Below, piece after piece: positions 17,614 to 25,954 of a DNA stretch of 64,000 nt. The notes beneath the pieces were generated by a model. The model made no database searches. It saw nothing but the letters and a program-made list of their open reading frames with translations, and was not told the origin of the DNA. This stretch comes from Ramlibacter tataouinensis TTB310 (GTDB taxonomy: Bacteria; Pseudomonadota; Gammaproteobacteria; Burkholderiales; Burkholderiaceae_C), in assembly GCF_000215705.1 (NCBI RefSeq), contig NC_015677.1, forward strand, positions 1,438,001 through 1,502,000, in the 5' to 3' direction. Within the stretch, counting starts at the first letter, position 1, and every line of letters starts with the position of its first letter. A program made the translations under genes and the position numbers.

Positions 17614-18387
17614 TTACTGTTCGGCGAAGGCGCGCTCGATCACGAAGGCACCGGGCCGCGAGGTGTTGCCCTCGGCAAAGCCCCTGCCTTCCAGCATGTG
17701 CCGCAGGTCGCGCAGCATGGCGGGGCTGCCGCAGATCATGACGCGGTCCTCTTCGGCGCTCAGGGGCGGCAGCCCCAGGTCGGCGAACAGCTTGCCGCTC
17801 TCGATGAGGTCGGTCACCCGCCCCATGTTGCGGTAGCTCTCCCGCGTGACGGTGGGGTAGTAGCGCAGCTGGCTGCTGACCAGGTCGCCCAAGAGCTCGT
17901 GCGCCGGCAGGTGCTCGACCAGCAGGTCGTGGTAGGCCAGCTCGTCCTTCTGGCGCACGCCGTGCACCAGGACGACCTGCTCGAATTTCTCGTAGGTGGC
18001 CGGATCGCGCACGATGCTCATGAAGGGCGCCAGGCCCGTGCCGGTGGACAGCAGGTACAGGCGCCTGCCCGGCAGCAGGTAGTCGATCAGCAGCGTCCCG
18101 GTGGGCTTGCGCCCCACGATGATGGTGTCGCCCGGCTGGATGTGCTGCAGCCGCGAGGTCAGCGGGCCGTCGGGCACCTTGATGCTCAGGAACTCCAGGT
18201 GTTCCTCGTAGTTGGCGCTGACGATGCTGTAGGCGCGCAGCAGCGGCTTGTCGTTCACCCGCAGGCCGATCATCGTGAAATGGCCGTTGGAGAACCGCAG
18301 CGACTGGTCCCGGGTGGTCTTGAAGGTGAACAGCTTGTCCGTCCAGTGGTGCACGGACAGCACGCGCTCCTCGTTGAATGCGCTCAT
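17614..18387 (-). CDS. fpr: Ferredoxin-NADP reductase
   Basis: A 257-residue FAD enzyme of the bacterial (subclass I) FNR type. FAD is bound by RAYSIVS (about residues 52-58). The NADP domain holds GTGLAPF, VHGVRQKDE and MICGSPAML. The C-terminus AFVIERAFAEQ matches the extended FAD-covering tail of subclass I enzymes. It converges on the IOR genes. Reoxidation of the ferredoxin reduced by IOR is a natural role, though Fpr also serves stress and biosynthesis. Confidence 0.92.
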   Translation of the reverse strand: MSAFNEERVLSVHHWTDKLFTFKTTRDQSLRFSNGHFTMIGLRVNDKPLLRAYSIVSANYEEHLEFLSIKVPDGPLTSRLQHIQPGDTIIVGRKPTGTLLIDYLLPGRRLYLLSTGTGLAPFMSIVRDPATYEKFEQVVLVHGVRQKDELAYHDLLVEHLPAHELLGDLVSSQLRYYPTVTRESYRNMGRVTDLIESGKLFADLGLPPLSAEEDRVMICGSPAMLRDLRHMLEGRGFAEGNTSRPGAFVIERAFAEQ

Positions 18388-18535
18388 GGTGGCTTCGGGG
18401 ATGGTTGTAGTTCAGGACCTGCCGGCTCGCCGGCGCCGCCCCTTCGGCGGTCGCGTCGGGCAGGATCCTTGCGCCCCCGATGATAAGCGGCCCCCCGCCG
18501 CGACCCGGAACCGGGGCCTTCGCCTTCTTCCGGTA

Positions 18536-19471
18536 TCAGGCGGCCTGGCGCTCCCCCTCGATCACCGCCAGGACGTTGCGCGCGGCGGCGACGCCCATGT
18601 TGACGTAGGCGTCGGTCGTCACGCCGCCGATGTGCGGGCTCAGGAGGATATGGGGCTCACCCTGGAAGGGATGGGGCGCCGTCATGGGCTCGACCGCAAA
18701 GCTGTCCAGGCCCGCGGCAGCCACCTGGCCGGAGCGCACGGCGCCCAGCAGCGCCGCCTCGTCCACCAGGCCGCCGCGCGCCGTGTTCACGATCAGCACG
18801 CCGGGCTTGCATGCCTGCAGCGCCGCCGCGTCCAGCATGCCGCGGTTCTCCGGCGTCAGCGGGCAATGCAGCGAGATCGCATCCGATTCGCGCCAGAGGG
18901 TCGCCAGGTCGACGCGGCGGATGTACGGCGGCAGCGCCTGCGCATACGGATCATGGCCCAGCACCGTCATGCCCATCGCATCGCACATGCGGGCAAAGCG
19001 CTGCCCGATCGCGCCCAGCCCGACCAGCCCGACGGTGCGCCCGTTCAGCTCCACGCTCTTGTGGGTGGCCTTGTCCCAGTGGCCGGCGTGCATCCGGGCG
19101 TTGAGCTGCACCACCGACTTGGCGCAGGCGAGCAGCAGGGCCATGGCCTGCTCCGCCACCGCGGCCGCATTGGCCCCCACGGCGGCACGCACCTCGATGC
19201 CGCGCGCCCGGGCGGCATCCTTGTCGATGGTGTCGGTGCCGCTGCCATGCTTGGAGATGACGCGCAGCGAGGGGGCCGCGTCCATCACGGCGGCTCCCAC
19301 CTTGCCGTAGCGCACGATGATGGCGACGGGGTCGTGGCGGCGGCACAGCGCCACCAGGTCCGGCTCCTGCGGGGCTTTGCCGGCATAGACGATCTCGAAC
19401 TCGGCCAGCAGGGCCAGCGCCTGCGGCGCGAGGTCGGCCCCCGTGACGAGGATGGCGCCGCGCCCGCTCAC
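18536..19471 (-). CDS. D-isomer-specific 2-hydroxyacid dehydrogenase
   Basis: A 311-residue protein. It starts with GTG 19471, which overlaps the stop of the upstream RraA-like gene (GTGA). The catalytic domain surrounds an NAD-binding Rossmann domain with GLVGLGAIGQRFA. Catalytic Arg, Glu and His are in NTARGGLVDE and SPHIGGVT. It resembles 3-phosphoglycerate dehydrogenase-like enzymes of carboxylic-acid clusters rather than SerA, since no ACT domain is present. It is cotranscribed with an RraA aldolase and a Bug receptor, so a hydroxyacid taken up by that receptor is a likely substrate. Confidence 0.87.
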   Translation of the reverse strand: MSGRGAILVTGADLAPQALALLAEFEIVYAGKAPQEPDLVALCRRHDPVAIIVRYGKVGAAVMDAAPSLRVISKHGSGTDTIDKDAARARGIEVRAAVGANAAAVAEQAMALLLACAKSVVQLNARMHAGHWDKATHKSVELNGRTVGLVGLGAIGQRFARMCDAMGMTVLGHDPYAQALPPYIRRVDLATLWRESDAISLHCPLTPENRGMLDAAALQACKPGVLIVNTARGGLVDEAALLGAVRSGQVAAAGLDSFAVEPMTAPHPFQGEPHILLSPHIGGVTTDAYVNMGVAAARNVLAVIEGERQAA

Positions 19472-20148
19472 AGGCTCTCCCCTTCCTTCAGCACGCCTGC
19501 GGTGCGCAAGGCGGCGGCGAGCCACGGCGCGCTGGTATTGCCCTGCCGGATCTGCGCGATGCGCGCGGCCTCGTCGGCGACCTTCTTGCCGGCCAGCGGC
19601 AGCAGGCCCGCCACCCGATCGCGTTCGAGGACCACGATGCCATCGGCGTCGGCCAGCACCAGGTCGCCCGCGCGGACGCTCACGCCGCCGCAGCTGATCG
19701 GGTGGCCGATGCGGCCGGGCACGTTCTTCGTCGGTCCGTTCGGGTTGGTGCCGGCGCTGAAGACGGGATAGTCCATCTCGTCGATCTCCAGGCTGTCCCG
19801 CACCGCACCGTCGATGACTACCCCGGCGATGCCCAGCTGCTTGCAGGCGGTCATCATGATCGTGCCCATCAGGGCCGAGGTCCGGTCCGCCTTGCCGTCG
19901 ATCACCAGCACGTCGCCCGGCCTGGCCAGTGCGATGGCGGCGTGGATCATCAGGTTGTCGCCCGGCCGCACGTCCACGGTGAGCGCGGGGCCGGCAAGCT
20001 TCATCCGCGGGTGCAGGGCGCCGATGCGGCCATGCATCGCGCCGCGGCGGCCCGCCACGTCGGCCAGGATGGCAGCCTGGAATTGCGCGGCCTGCCGCAC
20101 GAGGTCGGGGGAGACGCGCTCGAAGTCGCGCAGGATGTCGGTGGTCAT
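19468..20148 (-). CDS. RraA-like protein / 4-hydroxy-4-methyl-2-oxoglutarate aldolase family
   Basis: A 226-residue member of the RraA/HMG-aldolase family. The fold motifs GDVLVIDGKADRTSALMG and GVVIDGAVRDSLEI hold the metal- and substrate-binding Asp and Arg residues. Class II aldolases of this family (ProA-like) cleave 4-carboxy-4-hydroxy-2-oxoadipate or HMG. The RNase E inhibitor RraA is shorter (about 160 residues), so a catabolic role is favoured by length and neighbours. It lies between the Bug receptor and a hydroxyacid dehydrogenase on one transcript. Confidence 0.83.
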   Translation of the reverse strand: MTTDILRDFERVSPDLVRQAAQFQAAILADVAGRRGAMHGRIGALHPRMKLAGPALTVDVRPGDNLMIHAAIALARPGDVLVIDGKADRTSALMGTIMMTACKQLGIAGVVIDGAVRDSLEIDEMDYPVFSAGTNPNGPTKNVPGRIGHPISCGGVSVRAGDLVLADADGIVVLERDRVAGLLPLAGKKVADEAARIAQIRQGNTSAPWLAAALRTAGVLKEGESL

Positions 20149-20167
20149 GGCGGGGCTTCGCGGGTGC

Positions 20168-21133
20168 TCAGTCGACCTTGGCGCCCGATTCCTTGACGAT
20201 CTTGCCCCAGCGGGCGATGTCGTCGCGGATCAGCTTGCCGAACTGCTCCGGCGTGCTGCCCGCCACCTCGGCGCCCTGGTCGCCCAGCTTCTTGCGCAGC
20301 TCGGGGTCCTTCAGGGCCTTGTTGATGTCGGCGTTGAGCCTCGCGACGACCTCCTTGGGCAGGTTGGCCGGACCCAGGATGCCGAACCAGGTGACGGCCT
20401 CGAAGCCGGTGTGGGTCTCGGCGATCGCAGGCACCTGCGGCAGGTCGTCGACACGCCTGGACGAAGTCACCGCGATCGGGCGCATCTTCCCGCTCTTGAT
20501 ATGGCCCAGCAGGGTCGGGATCGAGGACCAGTAGAGCTGCACCTGGCCGCTGATCACGTCGGTGGCGCCCTGCGCCGCGCCCTTGTAGGGGATATGGGTG
20601 AGCTTGATGCCGGCCGCCCGCTGGAAGGACTCGGCGGCGAGGTGCGCGACCGTGCCGTTGCCCGAGGTCGCGTAGTTGATGCTGCCCGGCTGCGCCTTGG
20701 CCGCCGCCGCCACGTCGGCCAGGCTCTTGTAGGGCGAGTCGGCGCCGACGACGATCACCAGCGGGGCGCTGGCCACCAGGCTCACCGGGGCCAGGTCCTT
20801 CACCGGGTCGTACGGCAGCTTCGGATACAGGGTGGGGTTGATCGCCAGGTTGCTGGTCTGCCCCATCACCACGGTGTAGCCGTCGGCCGGCGCCTTGGCG
20901 GCGGCGTCCACGCCGAGGTTGCCCCCGGAGCCGGGCCGGTTCTCCACCACGAAGGTGTAGCCGGAGCCCGCCACCTTGTTGGCGACCTCACGGGTGATCA
21001 GGTCCGTGCCGCCGCCGGCGGGGAAGGGCACGATCAGCCGGACCGGCTTGCTCGGCCAGGCCTGCGCATGGAGGCTGCCGGCGAGCGCCAGGCCGGCGGC
21101 GGCGGCGAACAGGGAACGACGGGAAATCTGCAT
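20168..21133 (-). CDS. Bug/TctC-family periplasmic solute receptor (1)
   Basis: A 321-residue receptor with the Bug signature. A signal peptide (ISRRSLFAAAAG, cleaved after LHA) is followed by WPSKPVRLIVPFPAGGGTD, NRPGSGGNLG and a conserved IPYKGAAQG segment. Bug proteins bind carboxylates or amino acids by the alpha-carboxylate and usually lack their own permease. No tctA or tctB gene is nearby. It is the first gene of the operon with the RraA aldolase and 2-hydroxyacid dehydrogenase, and is divergent from an IclR regulator. Confidence 0.9.
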   Translation of the reverse strand: MQISRRSLFAAAAGLALAGSLHAQAWPSKPVRLIVPFPAGGGTDLITREVANKVAGSGYTFVVENRPGSGGNLGVDAAAKAPADGYTVVMGQTSNLAINPTLYPKLPYDPVKDLAPVSLVASAPLVIVVGADSPYKSLADVAAAAKAQPGSINYATSGNGTVAHLAAESFQRAAGIKLTHIPYKGAAQGATDVISGQVQLYWSSIPTLLGHIKSGKMRPIAVTSSRRVDDLPQVPAIAETHTGFEAVTWFGILGPANLPKEVVARLNADINKALKDPELRKKLGDQGAEVAGSTPEQFGKLIRDDIARWGKIVKESGAKVD

Positions 21134-21207
21134 GGTTTGTCTCCGTGGTGGGCGCCATTGCGCCGGGTGCCCGCACTCTAGGCGCGAGTTGCGGACAGTA
21201 CAATGGC

Positions 21208-21224
21208 GTTTCGTACAGTGAACC
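21208..21224 (+). promoter_or_regulatory. Candidate IclR operator
   Basis: GTTTCGTACAGTGAACC is an imperfect inverted repeat (GTTTC-N7-GAACC, four of five arm bases matched) between the divergent Bug receptor and IclR genes. It lies 10 bp upstream of the IclR start. Spacing and TTC/GAA arms fit IclR-type operators. Confidence 0.4.
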
Positions 21225-21234
21225 AGGGTGCAGG

Positions 21235-21993
21235 ATGCGCAACCCAGCCAGGCAAGGGACGGGCGAGCAGGACGGCGGGGTCATCGCGGTCACGCGCGCA
21301 CTCTCGCTGATGGAAGCTTTCGCCGTGGGCGAGGCTACGCTGTCACTGGCCGAGCTCAGTCGCCGTGCCGGGATGCACAAGACCACCGCCTTGCGGCTGG
21401 CGCGCACGCTGGCGCTGAGCCAGTACATGGTGCAGGCCGACGACGGGCAGTGGCGGCTGGGCCCGGCGGCCGGCTGGCTGGGCGCCCGCTACCAGGCGGG
21501 CTTCGACGTCAACAACGTGGTGGAGCCCGCCTTGCACCAGCTGGTGAAGGAGACCGGCGAAAGCGCGTCCTTCTACGTGCGCGAAGGCGACATCCGCTCC
21601 TGTGTCGCCCGGGTCGAGGGGCCGCAGTCCGTGCGGCACAACGTCCGCATTGGCGAGCGACTGCCGTTGAACAAGGGCGCCCCCGGCCGCGTGATCCTGG
21701 CCTTCAGCGGCGCCAAGGGCGAACCGTACGAATCCATCCGCGAACGCGGCTGCCACATCTCCATGGGAGAGCGCGAAGCCGAGGTGTCCAGCGTCGCCGC
21801 GCCGGTCTTCGGGCTGAACTGGCGGCTGCTCGGTTCCATGTGCATCTCCGGGCCGAGTTCCAGGCTGACCAAGGCCAAGCTGGACAAGCACGCCAAGCAC
21901 GTCATCCGTGCCGCCAACCAGCTGTCCTATGCGCTGGCGGGGGACCGGTCGGCGACGACCCCCGCCGCCGTTTCGCGCTGGCATCCCGGATGA
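21235..21993 (+). CDS. IclR-family transcriptional regulator (1)
   Basis: A 252-residue regulator. ATG 21235 is used; a longer reading frame upstream would cover the probable operator. The N-terminal helix-turn-helix (residues about 17-75, ALSLMEAFAVGEATLSLAELSRRAGMHKTTA) precedes an IclR effector domain with LNKGAPGRVILAFSG and the SVAAPVFG stretch. It is divergent from the operon of receptor, aldolase and dehydrogenase at 21133-18536, which it probably controls in response to a small organic acid. Confidence 0.88.
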   Translation: MRNPARQGTGEQDGGVIAVTRALSLMEAFAVGEATLSLAELSRRAGMHKTTALRLARTLALSQYMVQADDGQWRLGPAAGWLGARYQAGFDVNNVVEPALHQLVKETGESASFYVREGDIRSCVARVEGPQSVRHNVRIGERLPLNKGAPGRVILAFSGAKGEPYESIRERGCHISMGEREAEVSSVAAPVFGLNWRLLGSMCISGPSSRLTKAKLDKHAKHVIRAANQLSYALAGDRSATTPAAVSRWHPG

Positions 21994-22037
21994 GGCCCAG
22001 GCTAGAGTAGCGCCATGACCTGGAACGCTTCGAATCC

Positions 22038-22769
22038 ATGACGACCATCGCTCCCGACATCGTTCGCGCCTTCGCGCCCACCGGCCGCCTGCGGGCCTCG
22101 ATCAACACCGGCAACCCCATCCTGGCGGCGCCCGACGCGGCCACCGGGCTGGCCAAGGGCGTGTCCGTGGACCTGGCGCGCGGCTTCGCGCAAAGGCTGG
22201 GTGTGGAGCTGGAACTGGTGGTGTTCGACACCGCCGGCAAGTCGGTGGACGCGGTCGGCCAGGAGCGGGCCGACATCGGCTTCTTCGCGATCGACCCCAA
22301 GCGGGGCGAAGGCATTTTGTTCACGCCGCCCTATGTGCTGATCGAGGGCTGCTACGCGGTGCGCGAAGCCTCGCCGCTGCGCGGCAACGACGAGGTGGAC
22401 CGGGCCGGCACGCGCGTGATGGTGGGCAAGGGCAGTGCCTACGACCTGTACCTCAGCCGCGAGCTGAAGGCCGCGGAGATCCTGCGCGCCCCGAGCTCCC
22501 CGGCGGTGGTGGCGTATTTCCTGGAGCAGGGTGCGGACGTCGCCGCCGGCGTGAAGCAGCAGCTGGAAGCCGACGCGGCGCGCCTGGGCGGCCTGCGCCT
22601 GCTGCCGGGGCGCTTCATGGTCATCCAGCAGGCCATGGGCTGCCCGCGCTCGCGCGGCGAAGCGGCGGCCGCGGTGCTGCGCGCGTACGTCCAGGAGATG
22701 AAGGCCAGCGGCTTCGTGCGCGAGGCGCTGCAGCGCCACGGGATCGGCGGCGCGACGGTGGCGCCCTGA
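22038..22769 (+). CDS. Family 3 solute-binding-like protein lacking a signal peptide
   Basis: A 243-residue protein with the fold signature of amino-acid ABC binding proteins (SBP_bac_3). It has LRASINTGNPILA, GVSVDLARGFAQRLGV, DIGFFAIDPKRGEGILFTPPY and KGSAYDLYL. It begins MTTIAPDIVRAFAPTGRL with no export signal, and no better upstream start exists. An 8-codon ORF (ATG 22015) ends in an ATGA overlap with this start, which supports it. No permease gene is adjacent. It may act in the cytoplasm as a ligand-binding or sensory protein. Confidence 0.75.
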   Translation: MTTIAPDIVRAFAPTGRLRASINTGNPILAAPDAATGLAKGVSVDLARGFAQRLGVELELVVFDTAGKSVDAVGQERADIGFFAIDPKRGEGILFTPPYVLIEGCYAVREASPLRGNDEVDRAGTRVMVGKGSAYDLYLSRELKAAEILRAPSSPAVVAYFLEQGADVAAGVKQQLEADAARLGGLRLLPGRFMVIQQAMGCPRSRGEAAAAVLRAYVQEMKASGFVREALQRHGIGGATVAP

Positions 22770-22772
22770 GCG

Positions 22773-23717
22773 TCACTGCGCCTGCGGCAGCGGCTCGCCG
22801 GGCCCGACGCGCTCCACGATCAGCCCGTAGTGCTCGGGGCGGCGGTGCCGCGCGAAGTCGAAGACGTTCTTGCGGAAGGCCGCGGCCAGGTCCAGGTCGG
22901 CGTTGACGCAGAGGACCTCGTCCTCCTCGGTGCTGGCCTGGGCGGCGATCTCGCCGGTGGGCGCCACGATCACCGAGCCGCCGATCATGTGGAAGCCGTC
23001 CTCGCGCCCGCACTTGGCCGCGGCCGCCGCCCAGACGCAGTTCTGGTAGGCGCTGGCCTGCAGCGTGATCAGGTGGTGGTGCATGCGCAGGTGCACCGGT
23101 TCGTCCCAGTGGATGTTCTGCGAGGGCGTGTTGTAGCCCAGGACCACCACCTCGGCGCTCTGCAGCGACATCACGCGCCAGGTCTCGGGCCAGCGGCGGT
23201 CGTTGCACAGGGCCATGCCGATGCGCGCGCCCATGGCGTCCCACACGCCCCAGGGCTTGTCGCCTACGTCGAAGAACTTCTTCTCCAGGTGCTGGAATGG
23301 CGCGTCGGGCTTGTGCTCGCTGTGCCCGGGCAGGTGCACCTTGCGGTACCTGCCCACGATGTTGGCCTGCTGGTCGACCAGGATGGAGGTGTTGTACGGC
23401 CGGCCCTCGGGCGAGAGCTCGGCGTACCCCAGGTAGAAGCCGATGCCCAGCCGCCTGGCCTCGTCGAACAGCGGCTGCACCTGCGCGTTGGGCATGGTGG
23501 GCTCGAAGAAGCGGGCCTGCGCCTCCTCCTCGCTCATCCAGTAGCGGGGGAAGAAGGTGGTCAGCGCCAGCTCGGGGAAAACGACCAGCCGCGCGCCGCG
23601 CGATTTCGCCTCGCGCATCATCTCCACCAGCCGGGCCACCACGGCGGCGCGGCTGTCCGACAGGTGCACGGGGCCCATCTGCGCGACGGCCAGTCCCAAC
23701 TTGTTCTTGCTGCTCAT
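22773..23717 (-). CDS. N-carbamoyl-D-amino-acid hydrolase (nitrilase family)
   Basis: A 314-residue carbon-nitrogen hydrolase. The catalytic triad is visible as Glu49 (FPELALTTFF), Lys126 (RYRKVHLPG) and Cys171 (LCNDRRWPE). The motifs and the C-terminal RHRRPEHYGLI match D-carbamoylases of Agrobacterium closely by eye, more than generic nitrilases or beta-ureidopropionases. The enzyme converts N-carbamoyl-D-amino acids to D-amino acids, CO2 and ammonia. It stands near an N-acyl-D-amino-acid deacylase and an Asp/Glu racemase, which also act on D-amino acids. No hydantoinase is in the window. Confidence 0.87.
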   Translation of the reverse strand: MSSKNKLGLAVAQMGPVHLSDSRAAVVARLVEMMREAKSRGARLVVFPELALTTFFPRYWMSEEEAQARFFEPTMPNAQVQPLFDEARRLGIGFYLGYAELSPEGRPYNTSILVDQQANIVGRYRKVHLPGHSEHKPDAPFQHLEKKFFDVGDKPWGVWDAMGARIGMALCNDRRWPETWRVMSLQSAEVVVLGYNTPSQNIHWDEPVHLRMHHHLITLQASAYQNCVWAAAAAKCGREDGFHMIGGSVIVAPTGEIAAQASTEEDEVLCVNADLDLAAAFRKNVFDFARHRRPEHYGLIVERVGPGEPLPQAQ

Positions 23718-23901
23718 GTGCTCGAGTCTCCCGGGTCCAAGACGGCTGCCATGATGCCGCGTGCGCGTCGCCGCTTCCGTCGGCGGCGGGCAGCGGGGGG
23801 CTGGCCCCGCCGCCGGGCCACGGCCCGCCAGGCCGCACCGGTGCTGGCGATCCGCCCCGGTGGACCGCGTCCGGCGATAGCCACCGGTTATGAACCCCCG
23901 C

Positions 23902-24855
23902 CTAAATTTGATGGGGCGGCCCGGCCTGCAGCACGTGGCCCAGCGCCGTGAGCAGGCGCCTGGCCAGCACCGGCATCGGCTCCAGCCGCGACGACACGGC
24001 CCAGATGCCGACCGAGGCCGCCGGCTCCACCGGGCGCACCACCATGCCCGGGGCCAGCGCGGGCGGCAGGCTCCATTGCACGACCAGTGCCGCGCCCAGG
24101 CCCTGCTGCGCGAAGGCGATGGCCGTGACCGGCGAATGCACCTCGATGGCGGCGCCGGCCTGCGCCTGCGGGCCCATCCATCCCGCCAGCACCCGCCCGA
24201 GCGGGGCGCTCGGCGGATAGGCGATCCAGGGCGTGCCCTGCAGGTCCTGCGGCCGCACCACCGGCCGGTCCGCCAGCGGATGGTCGCCTGGCAGCAGGCA
24301 CACCAGGCGGTCGCGCCCCAGCTCCGCCGCCTTCAGGTTGGCATGGTCCGGCGCGACCATGGAGATGCCGATGTCGGCGTCCCCGGTGACGAAGCGCGCC
24401 GCGAGCTCGTCGTAGGTCACGTTGCGGCAGGACAGCTGCGCGCCGGGGTTGCGCCGCACCAGGCGCTGCAGCGCCAGCGGCAGCAGGCGCTCGCCGTAGC
24501 TGGCGCTGGCGACCACGCGCAGGCTGCCGGCGCCGCTGCGCGCCAGGTTGCGCGCCAGGTCGTTGACGCGCTCCACACCGCGGTACAGGCCTTCCACCTC
24601 GGTGAACAGGCGGCGCGCTTCCGGCGTGGGGGACAGGCGGGTGCGCTGGCGCTCGAACAGCTTGAACCCCAGCCGGCTCTCGGTCAGGGCCAGCATGCGG
24701 CTGATCGCCGGCTGCGATACATAGAGCATGCGGCCGGCGGCGCTCACCGAGCCGGCCAGCATGACGGCGCGGAACACCTCGATCTGCCGCAGGTTCAGCC
24801 CGCGGCGCGGGTCGCTGCCGCCTTCGTCCTGCGCGGCCAGCCCGTCTTCTTGCAT
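23902..24855 (-). CDS. LysR-family transcriptional regulator of D-amino-acid genes
   Basis: A 317-residue LTTR. The helix-turn-helix occupies residues about 20-80 (LRQIEVFRAVMLAGSVSAAGRMLYVSQPA, cut into the usual pattern). The effector domain contains ISMVAPDHANL and the GLGAALVVQW loop. It resembles the LysR group found next to Bug receptors and amidohydrolases. It is divergent from the receptor/D-aminoacylase/racemase operon, with a textbook LTTR box between them. Confidence 0.87.
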   Translation of the reverse strand: MQEDGLAAQDEGGSDPRRGLNLRQIEVFRAVMLAGSVSAAGRMLYVSQPAISRMLALTESRLGFKLFERQRTRLSPTPEARRLFTEVEGLYRGVERVNDLARNLARSGAGSLRVVASASYGERLLPLALQRLVRRNPGAQLSCRNVTYDELAARFVTGDADIGISMVAPDHANLKAAELGRDRLVCLLPGDHPLADRPVVRPQDLQGTPWIAYPPSAPLGRVLAGWMGPQAQAGAAIEVHSPVTAIAFAQQGLGAALVVQWSLPPALAPGMVVRPVEPAASVGIWAVSSRLEPMPVLARRLLTALGHVLQAGPPHQI

Positions 24856-24871
24856 TGGTCACCTCCGGCCC

Positions 24872-24886
24872 ATAACAGCCGCTTAT
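24872..24886 (+). promoter_or_regulatory. LTTR box ATAA-N7-TTAT
   Basis: ATAACAGCCGCTTAT is a perfect ATAA-N7-TTAT palindrome containing the T-N11-A core. It is 17 bp upstream of the LysR start (24855) and 83 bp upstream of the divergent Bug receptor start. This is the usual site and form for an autoregulating LTTR. Confidence 0.6.
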
Positions 24887-24968
24887 TGTCTGCGCACATG
24901 AAGGTATGGGGCGTTCCGGCGGGCCCTGGCTATTCTCGCGAAGGCTCAACTCTCCACCTGACGACACC

Positions 24969-25952
24969 ATGCCTACAACCCAACTGACCCGATGGCTCGC
25001 CGGCCTGGCCGCCGCGGTGTCGCTGTGCGCCGCGGCGCCCGCCCGGGCCGAATGGCCCGAGCGCCCGATCAGCTTCGTGGTGCCGTCGGCCGCCGGTGGC
25101 TCGCCCGACGTGCTCTCGCGCGTGATCACCAACGAGCTGGCCAAGATCCTGAACACGTCCGTGGTGGTGGAGAACAAGCCGGGCGCGGCCGGCAACATCG
25201 GCCTGATGCAGATCATCAACAAGCCCGCCGACGGCTACACCATCGGCTACGGCAACGTGAACACGCTGGCCGTCAACCGCGCCCTGTTCAAGAAGCTGCC
25301 CTACGACGTCGACCGCGACCTGGCGCCCGTGGCGCACGCCTTCGACCTGTACAACGTGCTGATCGTGCCGGCCAACTCGCCGTACAAGACCGCCGGCGAG
25401 CTGATCGCGGCGGCCCGCAAGACGCCCGGCAAGCTGTCGTTCGGCGCTCCCGGGGTCGGCACCACCGGCCACATGAGCGGGGAGGTGTTCCGCTCCATGG
25501 CCAAGATCGACGTGCTGTACGTGCCCTACAACGGCGGCCCCGCCGCCCTGCAGGACCTGATGGGCGGCCGCACCGACTTCCTGTTCGCCAACAGCTCGGA
25601 GGTGGTGCCCCTGGTCGCCGGCGGCAAGGTGCGGACGCTGGGCGTGACCAGCCTGAAGCGCCTGCCGCTGCTGCCGGAAGTGCCGACGCTGGACGAGGCG
25701 GGCCTCAAGGGCTACGAGACCGTGGCCTGGGGCGGGGTGGTCGCCCCGCGCAACACGCCCAAGCCGGTGATCGACAAGCTCAACGCCGCCATGCAGCAGG
25801 CGCTGAAGACGCCGGCCGTGCGCGAGGGCCTGGCCCGGCTGGGCGCGGTGCCGGCCGGCGGCAGCCCGGAGCAGTTCAAGCAGATGATCGACCGCGAGAC
25901 CGCCCGCTGGGCGACGATCATCGAGAACGCCAAGATCGAGAAGCTCGACTGA
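24969..25952 (+). CDS. Bug/TctC-family periplasmic solute receptor (2)
   Basis: A 327-residue receptor. ATG 24969 gives a signal peptide (RWLAGLAAAVSLCAAAPARA) followed by the Bug core (WPERPISFVVPSAAGG, NKPGAAGNIG, VPYNGGPAALQDL). The typical C-terminal LDEAGLKGYET segment is present. It is the first gene of an operon with an N-acyl-D-amino-acid deacylase and a racemase, so an N-acylated or free D-amino acid is a likely ligand (inference). No TctAB permease is encoded here. Confidence 0.9.
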   Translation: MPTTQLTRWLAGLAAAVSLCAAAPARAEWPERPISFVVPSAAGGSPDVLSRVITNELAKILNTSVVVENKPGAAGNIGLMQIINKPADGYTIGYGNVNTLAVNRALFKKLPYDVDRDLAPVAHAFDLYNVLIVPANSPYKTAGELIAAARKTPGKLSFGAPGVGTTGHMSGEVFRSMAKIDVLYVPYNGGPAALQDLMGGRTDFLFANSSEVVPLVAGGKVRTLGVTSLKRLPLLPEVPTLDEAGLKGYETVAWGGVVAPRNTPKPVIDKLNAAMQQALKTPAVREGLARLGAVPAGGSPEQFKQMIDRETARWATIIENAKIEKLD

Positions 25953-25954
25953 AC

